Assembly: GCA_032716605.1 (NCBI GenBank) | Contig: CM064552.1 | Span: 3,051,644 to 3,115,643, forward strand | DNA length: 64,000 nucleotides | Reading direction: 5' to 3' | Source: Paralithodes platypus | Taxonomy: Eukaryota; Arthropoda; Malacostraca; Decapoda; Lithodidae | Part shown: positions 44,045 through 55,255 of the stretch, piece after piece | Position numbering within the stretch: position 1 is the first letter of the stretch | Layout of the letters: every line of letters starts with the position of its first letter | Notes under the pieces: model-generated | The model's database searches: none | Told to the model about the DNA's origin: nothing | What the model saw: only the letters and a program-made list of their open reading frames with translations | Position numbers and translations under genes: made by a program

Positions 44045-44192
44045 CGAGAGAAGAAGCTCCGAGGAGTATGGAGTTGAAATCCAGCTGCATGAGTATGAAG
44101 CAGCCGAGGCCCATCTGTGTGGCTAGGAGGGACAGCGCGTCCAGCTGCCTCAGTCTACCTGACGCTAGGGGGCGCTCTGCTGTCCTCCATAC
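44045..44192 (-). CDS. COQ2: COQ2 exon 2
   Basis: 148 nt, phase 0 in and 1 out (acceptor TGACCAG, donor GTTAGTC). It encodes VWRTAERPLASGRLRQLDAL, then membrane segment SLLATQMGLGCFILMQLDFN and SILLGASSL. It matches the COQ2 segment that follows the first Asp-rich motif (V.RT..RP.A.G), and joins exon 1 Lys-Lys directly. Confidence 0.92.
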
Positions 44193-44748
44193 CTGGTCAG
44201 TGAAAGATTATTACAAGGAATTTGGATGATTACTACAGTAGCCTAAGCTAAATGCTGCATATACTCTCACTCTTTTCAGCAGAGGATAAAAGGTCCGCAT
44301 CATTATAATCTCTTATGTCTTGCTTCCTCCTTGAAAGCAGGCATTAAATAATAGCCACGGCAGAAATAGCTAGACTACGTTGTCCAGACAATACGCTTTC
44401 TACCTACTACATATCAAAGCTCCTTTACTACCTATTCCATACCAAAGCTCCTTCATTAAAGTATATGGAAATGCTTGACACTACTCTTATGATAGGTACT
44501 TCAGAACCATACAGGTACTCCATGATTACAGCACTGTAAACTACAACCGAAGTAATCCTAAGAATTTAATAATTTATCAACAAAATCATACAAACAGTAG
44601 GCTACAGCAAAATATACTTCTTCTAGAACATCCATTAAACTCCAATTTTCACCAATATAAACGCAACTCAGCATTATCAATTAGCTTACAAGCTGATCAT
44701 TTGTTTGACTACAGGTAACTCAATATACAGTACCGTACCTGAACTAAC
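44193..44748. other. COQ2 intron 1 (556 bp)
   Basis: Donor GTTAGT and acceptor TGACCAG on the minus strand. AT-rich, with no bounded TE recognised; the shortest intron. Confidence 0.7.
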
Positions 44749-45876
44749 CTTTTTGTCAATGTCGCGGTCCCACATGTCATTGATGATGCAGCCGGCGCCA
44801 CGCATCACCACTGCCCCCAGACCAAACAGAGCCAGGAGGCCCGGGTCAGGCAGGGAGCCAGATGGTGCCGCCAGGGCCAGACCCCAAGCACACGGCCAGA
44901 ACAAAAGCCATGACCCTATAGGACGGTCCAGCCGCATCAGTTGTAGGTATGACTGTAGGGGCTGCGGACACCCACCAACCAGTCTCTGGGGTATGGTGGG
45001 CATTGTGCTGAAGTCTGAGTTGACGGGAGGCTCAATGGGACTGATTGCTGGGCTCTCGGAGGTTGCTTGTGATGGCTTAGAGCATTCATGATCTGCGTTG
45101 GCATTCTTGTAGGCTTCAGGGTTTGCTGGGGGTATTACTGAATCACGTTTGGTTGTGCAATGGATGTTACTTCTTGGTTTATTAGGGTTTTCTAGATGGC
45201 CTTTGGCATTATCGGTATTTTCACTGCCAGAGTTAGATTTGGACTGGTTGCCTGAGAACTCAGAAATTCTACTACTGGTATTTGTCGAGACTGATCTATG
45301 GCACATTCTTGAATTTATTTGACTGTCAGAATATGGAAAACAGGACACTTTACAGATTGAGCTCATTGAGGTAGATCTTAATTTAGGATTAGCTATATGG
45401 AAAATAATACTGGTACTACTTGATAAATTGCCATTGTCTGGAAAACGTGCTATACTTTCTTTCCATTCTTCCGTGGCTGTCCTAACCCTCTCACTTCCTC
45501 TAGTTCTCTGGATTAACTGGTTTTGTAGGTCACTAACAGAAGACACATTATAATTGAGGATACTGGTATTCACTGTGCTTTTACTTTGCTCCTGGACAAG
45601 CATTCTCTCACAATCATTACCAACTGTTGCTTTGGGAATGGCTTGTTGATCCCTATTAGAGCATCTTTCATCATAACTATCAACTGTTGCTTTCAGCTGG
45701 GTTTGCTGATCCCTGTGTAGACGGAGCTTGTCAGCCGTAAGAAGTCGGTGTGCTCTTATACAGGTGGGTTCGTCATCTGGGTGGTGTGAGAATTCCCTCC
45801 TTGTACCCCGGGAAATGAGACACTTCCCCCCTCCCCACTTCCACCCCCGCACCACCACCAACCTCGCAGCATTCAT
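44749..45876 (-). CDS. COQ2: COQ2 exon 1: 4-hydroxybenzoate polyprenyltransferase, N-terminal part
   Basis: COQ2 attaches the polyprenyl tail to 4-hydroxybenzoate at the inner mitochondrial membrane, the committed step of ubiquinone synthesis. Exon 1 has 376 codons. The start ATG is 45876-45874 (purine at -3); the upstream GTG at 45879 is not a eukaryotic start. Residues 1-30 are Arg-rich without acidic residues ([13 protein letters not shown]), fitting a mitochondrial targeting peptide. Residues ~35-295 are a Ser/Asn/Thr-rich low-complexity region with no recognised domain. UbiA homology begins near residue 297: [41 protein letters not shown]366-D374 is the NDxxDxxxD metal/diphosphate motif. 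The full protein is predicted at 591 residues, against roughly 370-420 in vertebrate COQ2. The extension is unusual and could be partly an annotation-type error (an unrecognised intron). Confidence 0.92.
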
Positions 45877-45897
45877 CACTAATTCCGATCATCAACA

Positions 45898-45925
45898 CCT
45901 GGAAAATAAGAGAAAGATGAAGGTT
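45898..45925 (-). promoter_or_regulatory. Possible 5' UTR splice acceptor of COQ2
   Basis: On the minus strand, TCTTTCTCTTATTTTCCAG lies 22 nt before the ATG, a good polypyrimidine tract plus AG. If used, the ATG exon begins at 45898 and a non-coding first exon lies further upstream. Confidence 0.4.
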
Positions 45926-46004
45926 TACATCAGAAGGAACCATTGAAGAGGGTGGACAAGTTCTTCAAGATACAGAAGGTGAAACAGAAGAATGTAGTAC
46001 CTGT

Positions 46005-47653
46005 TGTTGTTGTTCCCTAAGCTGCCTGGTCGAACAGCCCTGAGTCCTTAAGGAAGGCCATGGCCATGGTCGGGCTTTCCCACAGAGCTCTCAAAGAGTG
46101 TAAATTATGTTGTTGGCGTAAGTGGTTGTGTGAAATGCAGTCTTCTATGATGTGTTTAATGGTATGGGGTGCTGTGTTACACCCCGGGCAGGTGTCGACG
46201 ACGGAGTCATCCAGTCTCTTCTGATAGTTCAGAAGAGCTGGATGGTGTCCGCATCTCAGCCTGACCAGGTGGACTCTGTCCTCGCGAGGAAGGGAGGATT
46301 CAGAAGGATGGATTTCGGGAGGTCGTGCTTGCAGCTGCGTGTTGTCTATGAGTGAGTGGATGGAACGGCGAGTGATATGAGTATGGATGTGCTTCCGGAA
46401 GTTGGTTTGGGGTGGGCAGGGAGGGAGAGAAGACAGTATTTGTGTGTGATAGCGTGTGCTGGGTGTTGTTTTGATATTCCTTGGTGTCTGTGGGTGTGTT
46501 GCCATGTAGTGTAGTGGGTGGTGTTGATTTGTGGAGGCTGCTGCCAGGAATTGTGTGCCTCTCATGTCTAGATGATCTTTGACTTTGAGGACTTTGGTTT
46601 CTTGATGTAGGTGATCTGTGGGTGTCGTAGCTGTGCATCCTGTGATGATTTTCAGGGCTTTATTTTGAATAGTCTGTAAGGTCTTATGATGTGTTTCAGC
46701 TAGGTTAGAAGCCCAGGCCGGGCTTGCGTATTCCATAACTGATCTTATGTATTGTTTGTAGACTGTGGTGGTGGTTTCTTTGTTGTGTCCAATTTCCGTG
46801 TGGGCAAGTGATCTGAGGGCGTTTAGTCTGGGTGTCAGTTTCTTTTTCGTGTTTGTGGTGTGCTGTTTGAATGTCATTTGGGTGTCGTATGTTACTCCTA
46901 GGATTTCGTATGTGTGTGTGTGTGTTAGGGGTGTGTTGTTTATGTTGAGTCCCGGGACGTAATCATGCTCTCCTGTCCAGCTTGTGAGGAGGGTTGCAGT
47001 GGATTTAGCTGGGGCTAAATTGAGTTTGTTTGTAGTGCACCATTCATGTAATGTGTCGAGATAGTCTTGAAGGAGTCTTGTTGCTGTGTCTGGGTTTTGG
47101 TGCATGCTTGTGAGTGTTATGTCGTCTGAGTAGGAGGCTATGGTTATTTGGGGTGAATTTGGTGTATTTATATCATGCATGTACAGATTGAAGAGTGCGG
47201 GCGACAGGACGGATCCTTGCGGGACTCCGTTTGGGAAATTTCTAATGCTAGATGACTGACCGGCAAAAGATACGTGTGCACATCTGCCTGCTAAGAAGTT
47301 GGCCAGCCATCTTTTTGTGTTGTTGTGCATGTTTGTGTTGTAGATTTTGTTTGTTAAGTTGTGGCGGGGGATGGCATCGATGGCTTTACTAATGTCGAGT
47401 GTGGCAAGTACTGATCTGTGTGGTGGTCTAACTGAGTTGATGCCGTCAAAAGCTCTTTGTGTAAGGTCTGTAAGAAGAGTGTTTGTGGAGTGCAATGGCC
47501 TGAAGCCGTGTTGTGTTGGAGAAAGGGGTAAGTCAGGTGTAATTACTTGTAGTACAAGGCGTTCCATGACTTTGGAGGGGGGTGCAAAGAAGTGTGATGG
47601 GGCGGTGTGAGGAGGGTAGCGTCTTTGTTGGGTTTGGGGAATGTGATGATGAT
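46005..47653 (-). pseudogene. LINE L2, 5'-truncated, RT to C-terminus in one open frame
   Basis: The open frame ends at the TAA stop at 46017-46019, just before the tail (GGGAACAACAACAAC on the minus strand). From its 5' end: SKVMERLVLQVITPDLPLS, ATLDISKAIDAIPRHNL (the usual Phe after Ala is Ile), NGVPQGSVLSPALFNLYMHD, SYSDDITLTS, and the zinc motif DTCPGCNTAPHTIKHIIEDC. The fingers are missing. The flanking GTACCTGT at 45997-46004 and 47654-47661 is the target duplication. Inserted just upstream of COQ2, in the same orientation. The frame from 47765 to about 47640 is not LINE protein. Confidence 0.85.
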
Positions 47654-47706
47654 GTACCTGTAGTAGTGGACAGTGGTACGGTACCAGTATAGTAGTAGTA
47701 ATCATT

Positions 47707-47776
47707 CCATAGGCTGCCTGGCCGAACAGCCCCAAGCTCCTAAGGAAGGCCACGGTCGAGACCAAGTTTTCCCACA
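47707..47776 (-). repeat. LINE L 3' terminus, 70-bp fragment
   Basis: The minus strand CTGTGGGAAAACTTGG...GTGGCC...TTGGGGCTGTTCGGCCAGGC matches only the last bases of LINE L. A very short 5'-truncated copy or remnant. Confidence 0.65.
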
Positions 47777-47895
47777 GGTAACTTCCATGAAAGATCTCTC
47801 AATCAATTATGTAAACCACTCAGAGACATACTCATACGAGAGATCAATTATGTAAACCTCTCAGAGACATACTCATACATATATACATTATAAGC

Positions 47896-48135
47896 ACAGC
47901 CACAGGTCATAGCGCGGTTGGTAGAGCACTCGCCTGCAAACCGTGAAGTCAACGGTTCAAGTCTCGGGCCAGCCAGTGTGTGTTATTAGCAGACGCTAGT
48001 GTTGTTGGTGGACGGTTGGGTCTAGTAATCTGTGGCAACTATTCACTGTTGTCCCTGATCATCAGGGCACCCACCATAGCCCAGCTCTTGAGCAGGGAGT
48101 GCATGGTAGTAAAAAAACGCATCATCATCATAATT
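47896..48135 (+). mobile_element. tRNA-derived SINE S1
   Basis: The tRNA-like head CATAGCGCGGTTGGTAGAGC (box A) and ACGGTTCAAGTCTC (box B) are spaced as in a tRNA. The body CCAGCCAGTGTGTGTTATTA and GAGCAGGGAGTGCATGG is followed by A-rich and (ATC)n tail at 48110-48130. S2 at 34035-34275 is an inverted relative. A tRNA pseudogene head, not a tRNA gene. Confidence 0.75.
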
Positions 48136-48139
48136 TTTC

Positions 48140-48258
48140 TCAAGGATTGTATGTAGTGTTGTTGGCGCAAGTGGTTATGTATTATGCAGTCTTCCATACT
48201 GTGTTTGATAGTGTGAGGTGTTGTGTTACAGCCCAGACAGGTGTCCTGGATGGTATAG
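48140..48258 (-). repeat. LINE L fragment L4
   Basis: The minus strand encodes a diverged version of the zinc motif region (HTIKH.MEDC, NHLRQQH). Ends abruptly at MITE W2 and does not clearly resume after it. Confidence 0.6.
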
Positions 48259-48744
48259 TTAACGCCTTACGAGCGGACCCGTAAAGAATTTCTACTACCC
48301 GCCAAGCGGGTGGTTTTACCCTAAATGGCCTTGTTTCAGTGCTCTTTTTCATGCATAAACAAGAGCCAGAGCGTAATACAATTATGTATCCCTGAAAGGG
48401 CATTAATTCAACTTTCCAATGACACCAGAACCATCCTCCTACGACCACGCGTTCTCTTGCAACGATCGTGCAAGACGAGTGCAAAATCCCTAAAATACGG
48501 TAATTTCTTGACATAATACCCTGTGTAGTGAGGGAGGGAGGGTGGATGTGTGTGGAGTAAACGTCAGTAGGCCCGCCGGACCCGTGGCGAACGGTCAGAG
48601 CCCGACCTACGCTCCGCCCACCGCTCATCTCTCTCTCAGAGGCAATATTGCTCCAAAATTGCACACAGATTTAAGTCGGGCCCCGCTCTTTGGGCAGGTG
48701 TTCTCTATACGGACTTAAGTCGGGCCCCGCTAATAAGGGGTTAA
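48259..48744. mobile_element. TTAA-type MITE W2
   Basis: TTAA at 48259-48262 and 48741-48744. Termini are CGCCTTACGAGCGG and (reverse) CCCCTTATTAGCGGGGC. Inverted copy of W1 in the interior. The frame encoding WFWCHWK is shared with W1 because the DNA is repeated. Confidence 0.75.
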
Positions 48745-49251
48745 AGTTGTTGCTTGTTTTTGCTACAGGAAAAATTTTCATCTTTTTATTCTAGCTAGAA
48801 AAAAACAAAGCTGCTTATGAAGTATACATGTATGTGTATGTCACTGAGAGGTTTACATACAGTAATTGATTGATAGGTCTTTTATGGAAGTTACCTGTGC
48901 TACTGTTTGCTGATGATACAGTGCTGATGAGTAATAATGAATGGGAGTTACAGGGTTTGGTAAATACGTTTGGTGCTGTGTGTGAGAAATGGAACCTGAA
49001 AGTCAATGTGGTAAAGAGTAGCCTAAGGTTAAGGTCTTTGAGAGAGATGCAGTCACAGTGTGAAGTGAAATAAAATGGAGAGGTAAAGAATGACGTCCAT
49101 TCTTTTAAGTACAGTACAGTACTTGGGTAGTGTGATGCGTAAGGATGGGAGTTAGATAGAATGAAGTGCAAAAGGGAGCATAGCAGGGGAGGAGGGTTGT
49201 AAAAATGCCAAAAGCAGTGACAAGGAATAGGGGTCACATGTGGGAATACAG

Positions 49252-49465
49252 TAGTAGTAAAGATCTCATAAAACCCACCCGGGATTCGAACCCTGGACCA
49301 TGTGATCAACAGGAATCCGTGCTACAGCACTACACCACACTGGCCACAAAAGAGGCCTTAGCACGAATTCCTGTTGATCACATGGTCCAGGGTTCGAATC
49401 CCGAGTGGGTTGTATGAGGTTTTTCTCAAGTGGCATTACTTGATATTAAGATTAGTAGTAAAGAT
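49252..49465. mobile_element. Inverted-dimer tRNA SINE with 13-bp target duplication
   Basis: tagtagtaaagat at 49252-49264 and 49453-49465 flanks 188 bp. Inside, a ~50-bp arm near 49275-49325 with CGGGATTCGAACCCTGGACC is followed after about 36 bp by its inverse (49361-49411). Each arm contains box B GGTTCGAATCC. Box A-like TGGTGTAGTGCTG is present only in the loop side. Confidence 0.75.
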
Positions 49466-49554
49466 GTTACAGTACTGCATGATATTGTGGTAATCCCAAC
49501 ATTGAAGTACGGGAGTGAAGCATGGACGATGGTAAACATACAGTAAATACAGTA

Positions 49555-49735
49555 CAGTACATACATAATTGTTTAGACAAAGTGCTCCACATGAAGAGCG
49601 GTTCCGGTCTCAGCCCTGTTCAGAGCTGCCTCACTTGTCAATTTTTGTTTTATCCAAGATCAGACCGTAAGATATGATCCCATGTTTTTCTTAGTCTGCC
49701 CCTTGGTGCAGCTCCCCCAACGTGAAAGGGGTGGA
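49555..49735 (-). repeat. LINE Z 3' fragment in Y2
   Basis: TACATACATAATTG tail, then GTGCTCCACATGAAGAGCGG, CTGCCTCACTTGTCAATTTT and CTTAGTCTGCCCCTTGGTGC, as in the Z 3' copies at 42072 and 40566. Confidence 0.65.
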
Positions 49736-50080
49736 CATGAGTGACTTGAGAAGTGCACATGGAGAGAGACAGACAGACAACTGAAAAAGTGCAAGAATGA
49801 TGTGGCATTGATGTGCTGGAGAGTGTGAAGGGGAACACCTTGAGGTGGTTTGGTCATGTGGAGTGTATGAGTGCAGGAATGACTAAAAGAGTGTATAAGA
49901 GTGAGGTGGAAGGTCAGAGAGGGAAAGGTGGAGGGATGGAATTGAGAGGTATACAAGTGAAAGTGGTGATGGTTGGGAGGAGGGGCCCTGGTTGACAAGT
50001 GACAGATAAGCATCGAAGCGATTCATTTGTGGCCATGCCCTCAGGGATCAAGGTATCTGGCAATGGACATAGATAGACAT

Positions 50081-50529
50081 TCACAAAAATGCATTTTTTG
50101 TCAAAATTTGATATACACTTATAGTCTAGCAATATATTGGGACTATTTAATGTACTGTACATGGTTTTATTGTAATAGACTAATGGCTATATCAAAGTCT
50201 GTTTTTTTCCAGAAGATGGTTAACTGTCATATTCCTATCTTGATTACTCAGCTATTATGAAGACTTCGTAGTGAAATATTTTGTTAATTTATGAAGTAAC
50301 TGGTCTAAAATTACTGTGGGACAATATTATTGAATACCGTTTAGCATAAAGGTTAGGAAATATACAGTATATATTGGTGGGTCGCCAACAATATATAAAA
50401 AAGCTCGCTGCTTGCACCCAAATACCCTGTAGTGAATAGGAGAGGTGAGGTCAGTTAGGTCTTAAGTCATTCCAAGTTAAAGCTAGACCTTCCTAGCCTA
50501 GCTAGGCATAATAGGCTAGGCTATCCAAC
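50081..50529. other. No gene recognised
   Basis: AT-rich DNA with TAGGCTAG motifs near 50500. Nothing bounded. Confidence 0.45.
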
Positions 50530-51083
50530 TCTAGCCCAAGCTTTCTGGCATCTAGCCAAAAATCTCTCCAACAATTTTTATTCTTCATCTTTCCCTCCTC
50601 TTTTCCACTCTGACGGCACTACTGTAACTTCTTCCTCTCACAAAGATGAACTCTTAGCTAACACTTTCGCTAAAAACTCCACTTTGGATGATTCCGGTGC
50701 TATTCCTCCCTCTCCCCTAGTTATGCCTACCAACATTATCTCTTCCAAGGATGTACTTTCCACCGTCTCTGGGCTTAATACTAAGAAGGCGTACAGACCG
50801 GACGGTGTTCCTCCTATTGTACTAAAAAACTGTGCTTCCGTGCTGACTCCCTGCCTAAACAAAATCTTTCGTCTCTGTCTCTCCTCTCCCTTCTTGCTGG
50901 AAGTTTGCTCTCAATCAACTTGTCCCAAAGAAGGGTGGCCGCTCTCAACCATCCAACTACAGGTATTGTCCAATTGCTCTCATTTCTTGCATCTCTAAAG
51001 GTTTCGAAACTATTCTTACCTCAAAATTTCTTAAGCATTTATCTTCCCATAACCTACTTTCAGACCGCCAGTATGGCTTCCTT
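50530..51083 (+). pseudogene. LINE AB RT fragment, part 1
   Basis: SHKDELLANTFAKNSTLDD, LNTKKAYRPDGVPPIVLKNC, VPKKGG in a shifted frame, and SDRQYGF just before the TTAA insertion. Fingers of a Jockey-group RT with frameshifts near 50905. Confidence 0.75.
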
Positions 51084-51555
51084 AACCCTTCCAGCCCGGG
51101 TGTCCTTTTAAAAGGACACCGCGGCAGATGGGCCGGTACCCGGGTGTCCTTTTAACAGACAGTAAGCTTGAAAGCCTATTCAGCTTGGTCTGAACGCTGT
51201 GCGTCCGACGCATGTAAACAAAGCCGTTCATTGCGTCACCGCACCTCCGAAAACAAGAAGGAGACGTCGGATCAATATTGTTGTTGTATGATATGACGAA
51301 ATTAGTGTCTGAAAAGCTCCGATATTGTCAACATCGCTCCACAGAAATCGTCATCACAACTGAACCAGTTGACTTAGAGCTCTACTCAACGCCAGTCTAC
51401 AGATTGGAAACCGCACTACGTTTAGGGATGCGTGGGAAATTTCTAGCAGTTAAAATAACAAAGATACGGTAGCCTAGGCCTAGAAATTTTTCGGCCAGAT
51501 CGCCCGGATACGAGCTCCGTCATTTAGAAAGGCAGCCCGGGCCACGAGGGTTAAG
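51084..51555. mobile_element. TTAA-type MITE B, inserted in LINE AB
   Basis: TTAA at about 51084-51087 and 51552-51555. Termini are CCCTTCCAGCCCGGG and (reverse) CCCTCGTGGCCCGGG. Near the left end TCCTTTTAAAAGGACACC makes a palindrome. Same family as copy A at 1-491. The LINE frame resumes on the far side. Confidence 0.8.
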
Positions 51556-52750
51556 GGCCGCTCTACTGGTGTACTTCTCTCTTATCTTACTAACTCTTGG
51601 TCATCCTCCATTCGGGACTTCCGGTGAGAATTTTTCTGTTGCGCTAGACATATCGAAGGCATTCGATAGAGTCTGGCACATATCCCTTTTTTCCAAACTA
51701 CTCTCCTTCGGTTTTTATCCCTCCATCTGTGCCTTTGTCTCTAATTTCGTTTCCGGCCGTTCCATAGCTGCAGTTCTGGACGGCCACCGTTCATTTCCTC
51801 AACCTATCAACTCCGGTGTTCCTCATGGTTCTGTCCTATCTCCAATTTTCTTCCTATTATTCTTTAACGACCTTCTCAACTGCACCTCCAGCACCATTCA
51901 CTCATATGCCGACGACTATACATTTCACTATTCAACTAGCCTTCCACAACATCTTTCACAGCAGGAACTCCAAAACTCACATAAGGAGGCCATGGAGCAC
52001 CTATCATCTGATCTCTCTTCTATATCTAATTGGGACAGAGAAAACCTTGTTTCTTTCAATGCTTCCAAAACTCAATTTCTCCATCTGTCTACTCGTCGCC
52101 CCCTTCCAGAAAACTACATACAACATACTGTACATATTAGCCCTTCATCTTCTCTAAATATTCTTGGTGTCTCCTTTTCTTCTGATCCCTCTTGGAAAGA
52201 TCATATTACCACTCTTGTTAAAACAGCTTCCCAGAAGCTGGGTGTGCTCAACTGCCTTGCTCTGTACAGGGGCACAGTGAGTCCATGTATTGACTATTGT
52301 TCACATGGGTGGGGAGGATCCTCTCACACAGCACTTCCGTCTCATTAACTCACGTCCACTCACCAATTTTCTGCAGTCTCTCTCTCTTTGCCGCAATGTT
52401 GCATCTCTTTCACTATTCTACCACTAATGTTGCATCTCTTTCACTCTTCTACCGCTAATGTTGCATCTCTTTCACTCTTCTACCGCTATTTCAATAATCA
52501 GTGTTCCTCAGAGCTCTCTCAGTGTATACCACCTCCTCTTCGTAGAGCACATAGCATCCATCTTGCAACACAATCCCACCCTTACTCAATGCAATTCTCC
52601 AACCCAAGAGTGAAACGCTATTCTCAATCTTTCTTCTATTCAACAGCTGAGCTCTGGCACTCTCTCCCAGAATCAGTCTTTCCCTCTTCCTATGACTTAA
52701 ATTGCTTCAAACTCTGCGTGTCCAGGCATTTTGGCTCGAACGTCCCTTGA
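51556..52750 (+). pseudogene. LINE AB RT, part 2
   Basis: NFSVALDISKAFDRVWHISL, INSGVPHGSVLSPIFFLLFF (Gln of PQG changed to His), TIHSYADDYTFHYS (catalytic pair intact), WDRENLVSFNASKTQFL and LNILGVSFSSDPSWKDHI, then a stop at 52346. A C-terminal part follows in another frame with a 31-bp triplicated unit (52396-52488), then QFSNPRVKRYSQSFFYSTAE. Dead copy. Confidence 0.82.
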
Positions 52751-52859
52751 TTTTGGCCGTCACTCTTTCAACTCTGGGTGAGGCACTTGCCAAAGGCAGT
52801 TCTGCCTTTTGCCTCTCTCACTCACATAGAAAAAAAAGAAAAGAAAACAGTGTGTTGGG

Positions 52860-53095
52860 AGTGTATGCCTCCTTCCCTTGTAAAATTTTCCTGGGGACAG
52901 GGGGCTAGGAATCGTCTTTACCTTGTAAAATTCTACTAAGCAACAAGATAGAGACATGGGCGAGGGAACGCGACAGTGGTCCCAGACCCTAAGAATTGGA
53001 ACTTTAAATGTTGTTTCTGTTCGGGCTCTGTCTCGAGTCGGCCACCCCCAGCAATGGGGTACCGTATGTGCCTGAGTATATATATACATACATAG
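52860..53095 (+). repeat. Repeat N copy 3
   Basis: Contains CAGGGGGCTAGGAATCGTC, GGCGAGGGAACGCGACAGTG and GTCTCGAGTCGGCCACCCCC, followed by an (AT)-rich tail. Plus orientation like copy 2. Confidence 0.7.
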
Positions 53096-54179
53096 ATTAC
53101 TGTATTATGCAAAAACTGTATACCCATTGGAGGTCAGGAAGTAAATAACTGACTTACTGAACTCAGTAAATTTCCAGAAGTGGGCAATTACAAGTTTTTT
53201 GGAATAAACAAGGTTTTTCTGACTGGTTTTCATAGGATTTCATGCAATTTTGACACTCTTTTAATGCGGATATGCTTTGCTTTGCCCCCCCTCCCCCCAA
53301 ATTGTCATTAACCTAGCCTGACATCATAGCATCCTAAGCACACACTCACTAACATGTCAAATTACTATTTTAGTATTATTTTTTTTCTTTTCAGTATTCC
53401 TTTAATATACCATGGTTTTATATACTGTATACGAAGGACCGTCACATTTTAGTTTTTACCCATTATCCAGCAATCTTACAGCAATTCCCCACAGGGAAAA
53501 TGTGGGGTTAAAGATGACAATAAAGCAAAAATAAGCTACAGTTGACAACAACAGGTTGTCATGGCATGCAGTACAGGAAGGGTTGTCACACTCCTCTGAC
53601 TTATTGAATTGGTAACCTATGTTGCCAGAAGGGCCCAGGGGTCCTAAAACACATTTTCCCTAACCGAACCTATTGTTGGATACATACATACATACAAGTT
53701 TAAAGACCGTTTTGTCCACAGAAAATATGGTTACAGTCTCACATAGTGGGTAAATACTCATTTCCGACGGTCCTCGGTTCATAAATCATATGAAAGAAAA
53801 ATACACAAAAATCGTTGGCAACATCCCCGTTGATACTATCGATATGGAGTGTTTTGTGTTATAGGCTATAGGGCTTGGTTAAATTATTTTGACCGTTTTC
53901 TTCTTCCAAAATTTTCACACGGCAAGCTATTAGGTAGTACCGTACTCATTTATAATACAATCAATTTCTTCTGATTATTTCAAAGCCATTATAGAATAAG
54001 GATGTTGCTAAGATCATATTAAAATTTGTTTTAACTATCGCAAATGTATTTTATAGGCACTAGGCCTATATAAAGCTCTAAAATTAAACTTTCCCTATCG
54101 ACGACGGTAAAACTCTAATTAGGTTCCCTACTGGTAAAATAGATATTGATTTTAATAAGTTATTGGGGGGGGGGGGAAG
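53096..54179. other. No gene; LINE Z tail scrap
   Basis: A fragment of the Z 3' end lies at about 53683-53745 (ACATACATACATACAAGTTT, GTCCACAGAAAATATGG). A repeat U block (TTTTTACCCATTATCCAGCA) is near 53453. Otherwise unassigned. Confidence 0.5.
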
Positions 54180-54454
54180 ATGGGACAAAGCTACTGTATT
54201 ATCGTATCCCACGGAAGTCAAATTAGACGGGAACGTGATAGCGAGCGTTCGAGTAATGTAAACAAAGCTGGCGATACGCCCGAATACTACAGCCTTACCC
54301 CAAAAAATTTACCTAAAAGCTGGCCGTGGCCCGTGGGCTACAATAATGGGTTGAGGGGAACTTTGCCCCCCCCTCAACTTGGGCCTATTCTGGATCCCAC
54401 GGCAAACGGTTATGGCCAAATACAGCTTATTTTCGCATTTTATCCTCTTTAACC

Positions 54455-54650
54455 CCTCATTTTTCCTGATAATCATAGGCTAATCATAGCCCTCCCCACT
54501 AGTGGAGATTGTTGGATAATGGGTAAAATACTCATTTCAGCTCCTCTTCAGTAGCCTAGGCCTACAAGAGAACCCTGTAGGCTATCTGAAAGAAAAACGG
54601 GAAAACAAAAAAAATTGAAATCACTGTCAGTTCAAAATGTCAGGTTTAGC
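54455..54650 (-). repeat. Repeat U copy
   Basis: The inverse of 7475-7690: GATTGTTGGATAATGGGTAA, then ACTCATTTCAGCTCCTCTTC and TGAAATCACTGTCAGTTCAA. Confidence 0.6.
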
Positions 54651-54744
54651 CTAGCCTAACAATAATTGGCAAGAATGTAGAGTTCGGGCGTAGCCTACCG
54701 CCCACTTTGTTTAGCCTACACTACACGGAGCTGCCGGTCCCGGA

Positions 54745-55255
54745 GCAGCGGCGGACGCTTGCCATCATGTTCCCCGGTTCCTGTCATTTTAACTGCTGTT
54801 GGATACAATATGTTGAGGGGGGGGGGGGGGGGGGGGTTTACCCCCTCCAATCCTCCATGACATATTGTCATCATCACTACATATTTCCAGCATGGGGCAA
54901 ATAACCGAGAAAAAAATCGCCGTCAAAATAGACGCGAACTTAACTGCGGCAATCGACCTAGCCTATGTAGCCTAAACATGACGGCGGCAGACACTTGCAA
55001 TCATGTTCCCGTCTATTTTGACTGCCATTGGATACAATAATAGGCCTAAGCTATGCTTATGTTGAGGGCCTCAGGAGGCCCTCACCCCCCCCCCCCCCAT
55101 GACATATTGTCATCATCATAGATAGCCTAGGCTAGGCTATTGCCAGCAGGGGGCAAATAACCGAAAATTTTTGCCGTCAAAATAGAACCTAGGCCTAGAC
55201 GCGAACTTAACCGTGGCGATTGACCTATGTAAATATGACGACCGTATGCCCGGGC
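54745..55255. repeat. Tandem duplication, about 230-270-bp units
   Basis: Two units in direct order share CATCATGTTCCC, GGATACAATA, TATGTTGAGG, CATGACATATTGTCATCATC, GGGGCAAATAACCGA and GACGCGAACTTAAC. Each has a G- or C-run. A third unit appears to start near 55245. No ORF of note. Confidence 0.65.

Larger units (their letters stand above)
48884..50080 (+). pseudogene. LINE Y2, 5'-truncated and disrupted
   Basis: WKLPVLLFADDTVLMSNNEW and CEKWNLKVNVVKS match Y1. A SINE insertion (49265-49452) and a LINE Z 3' fragment (about 49555-49735) interrupt it. Later it has LRWFGHVECMSAGMTKRVYK and ends GGCAATGGACATAGATAGAC like the Y1 tail. Confidence 0.75.

Noticed and set aside
47640..47765. N-terminal extension of the LINE L2 frame
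   Set aside because: It crosses the target duplication at 47654-47661 and a separate L 3' fragment, so it is not LINE ORF.
47905..47975. tRNA-like sequence with good box A and box B
   Set aside because: It is the head of SINE S1 (body and tail shared with S2). No confident acceptor stem, so not called a tRNA gene.
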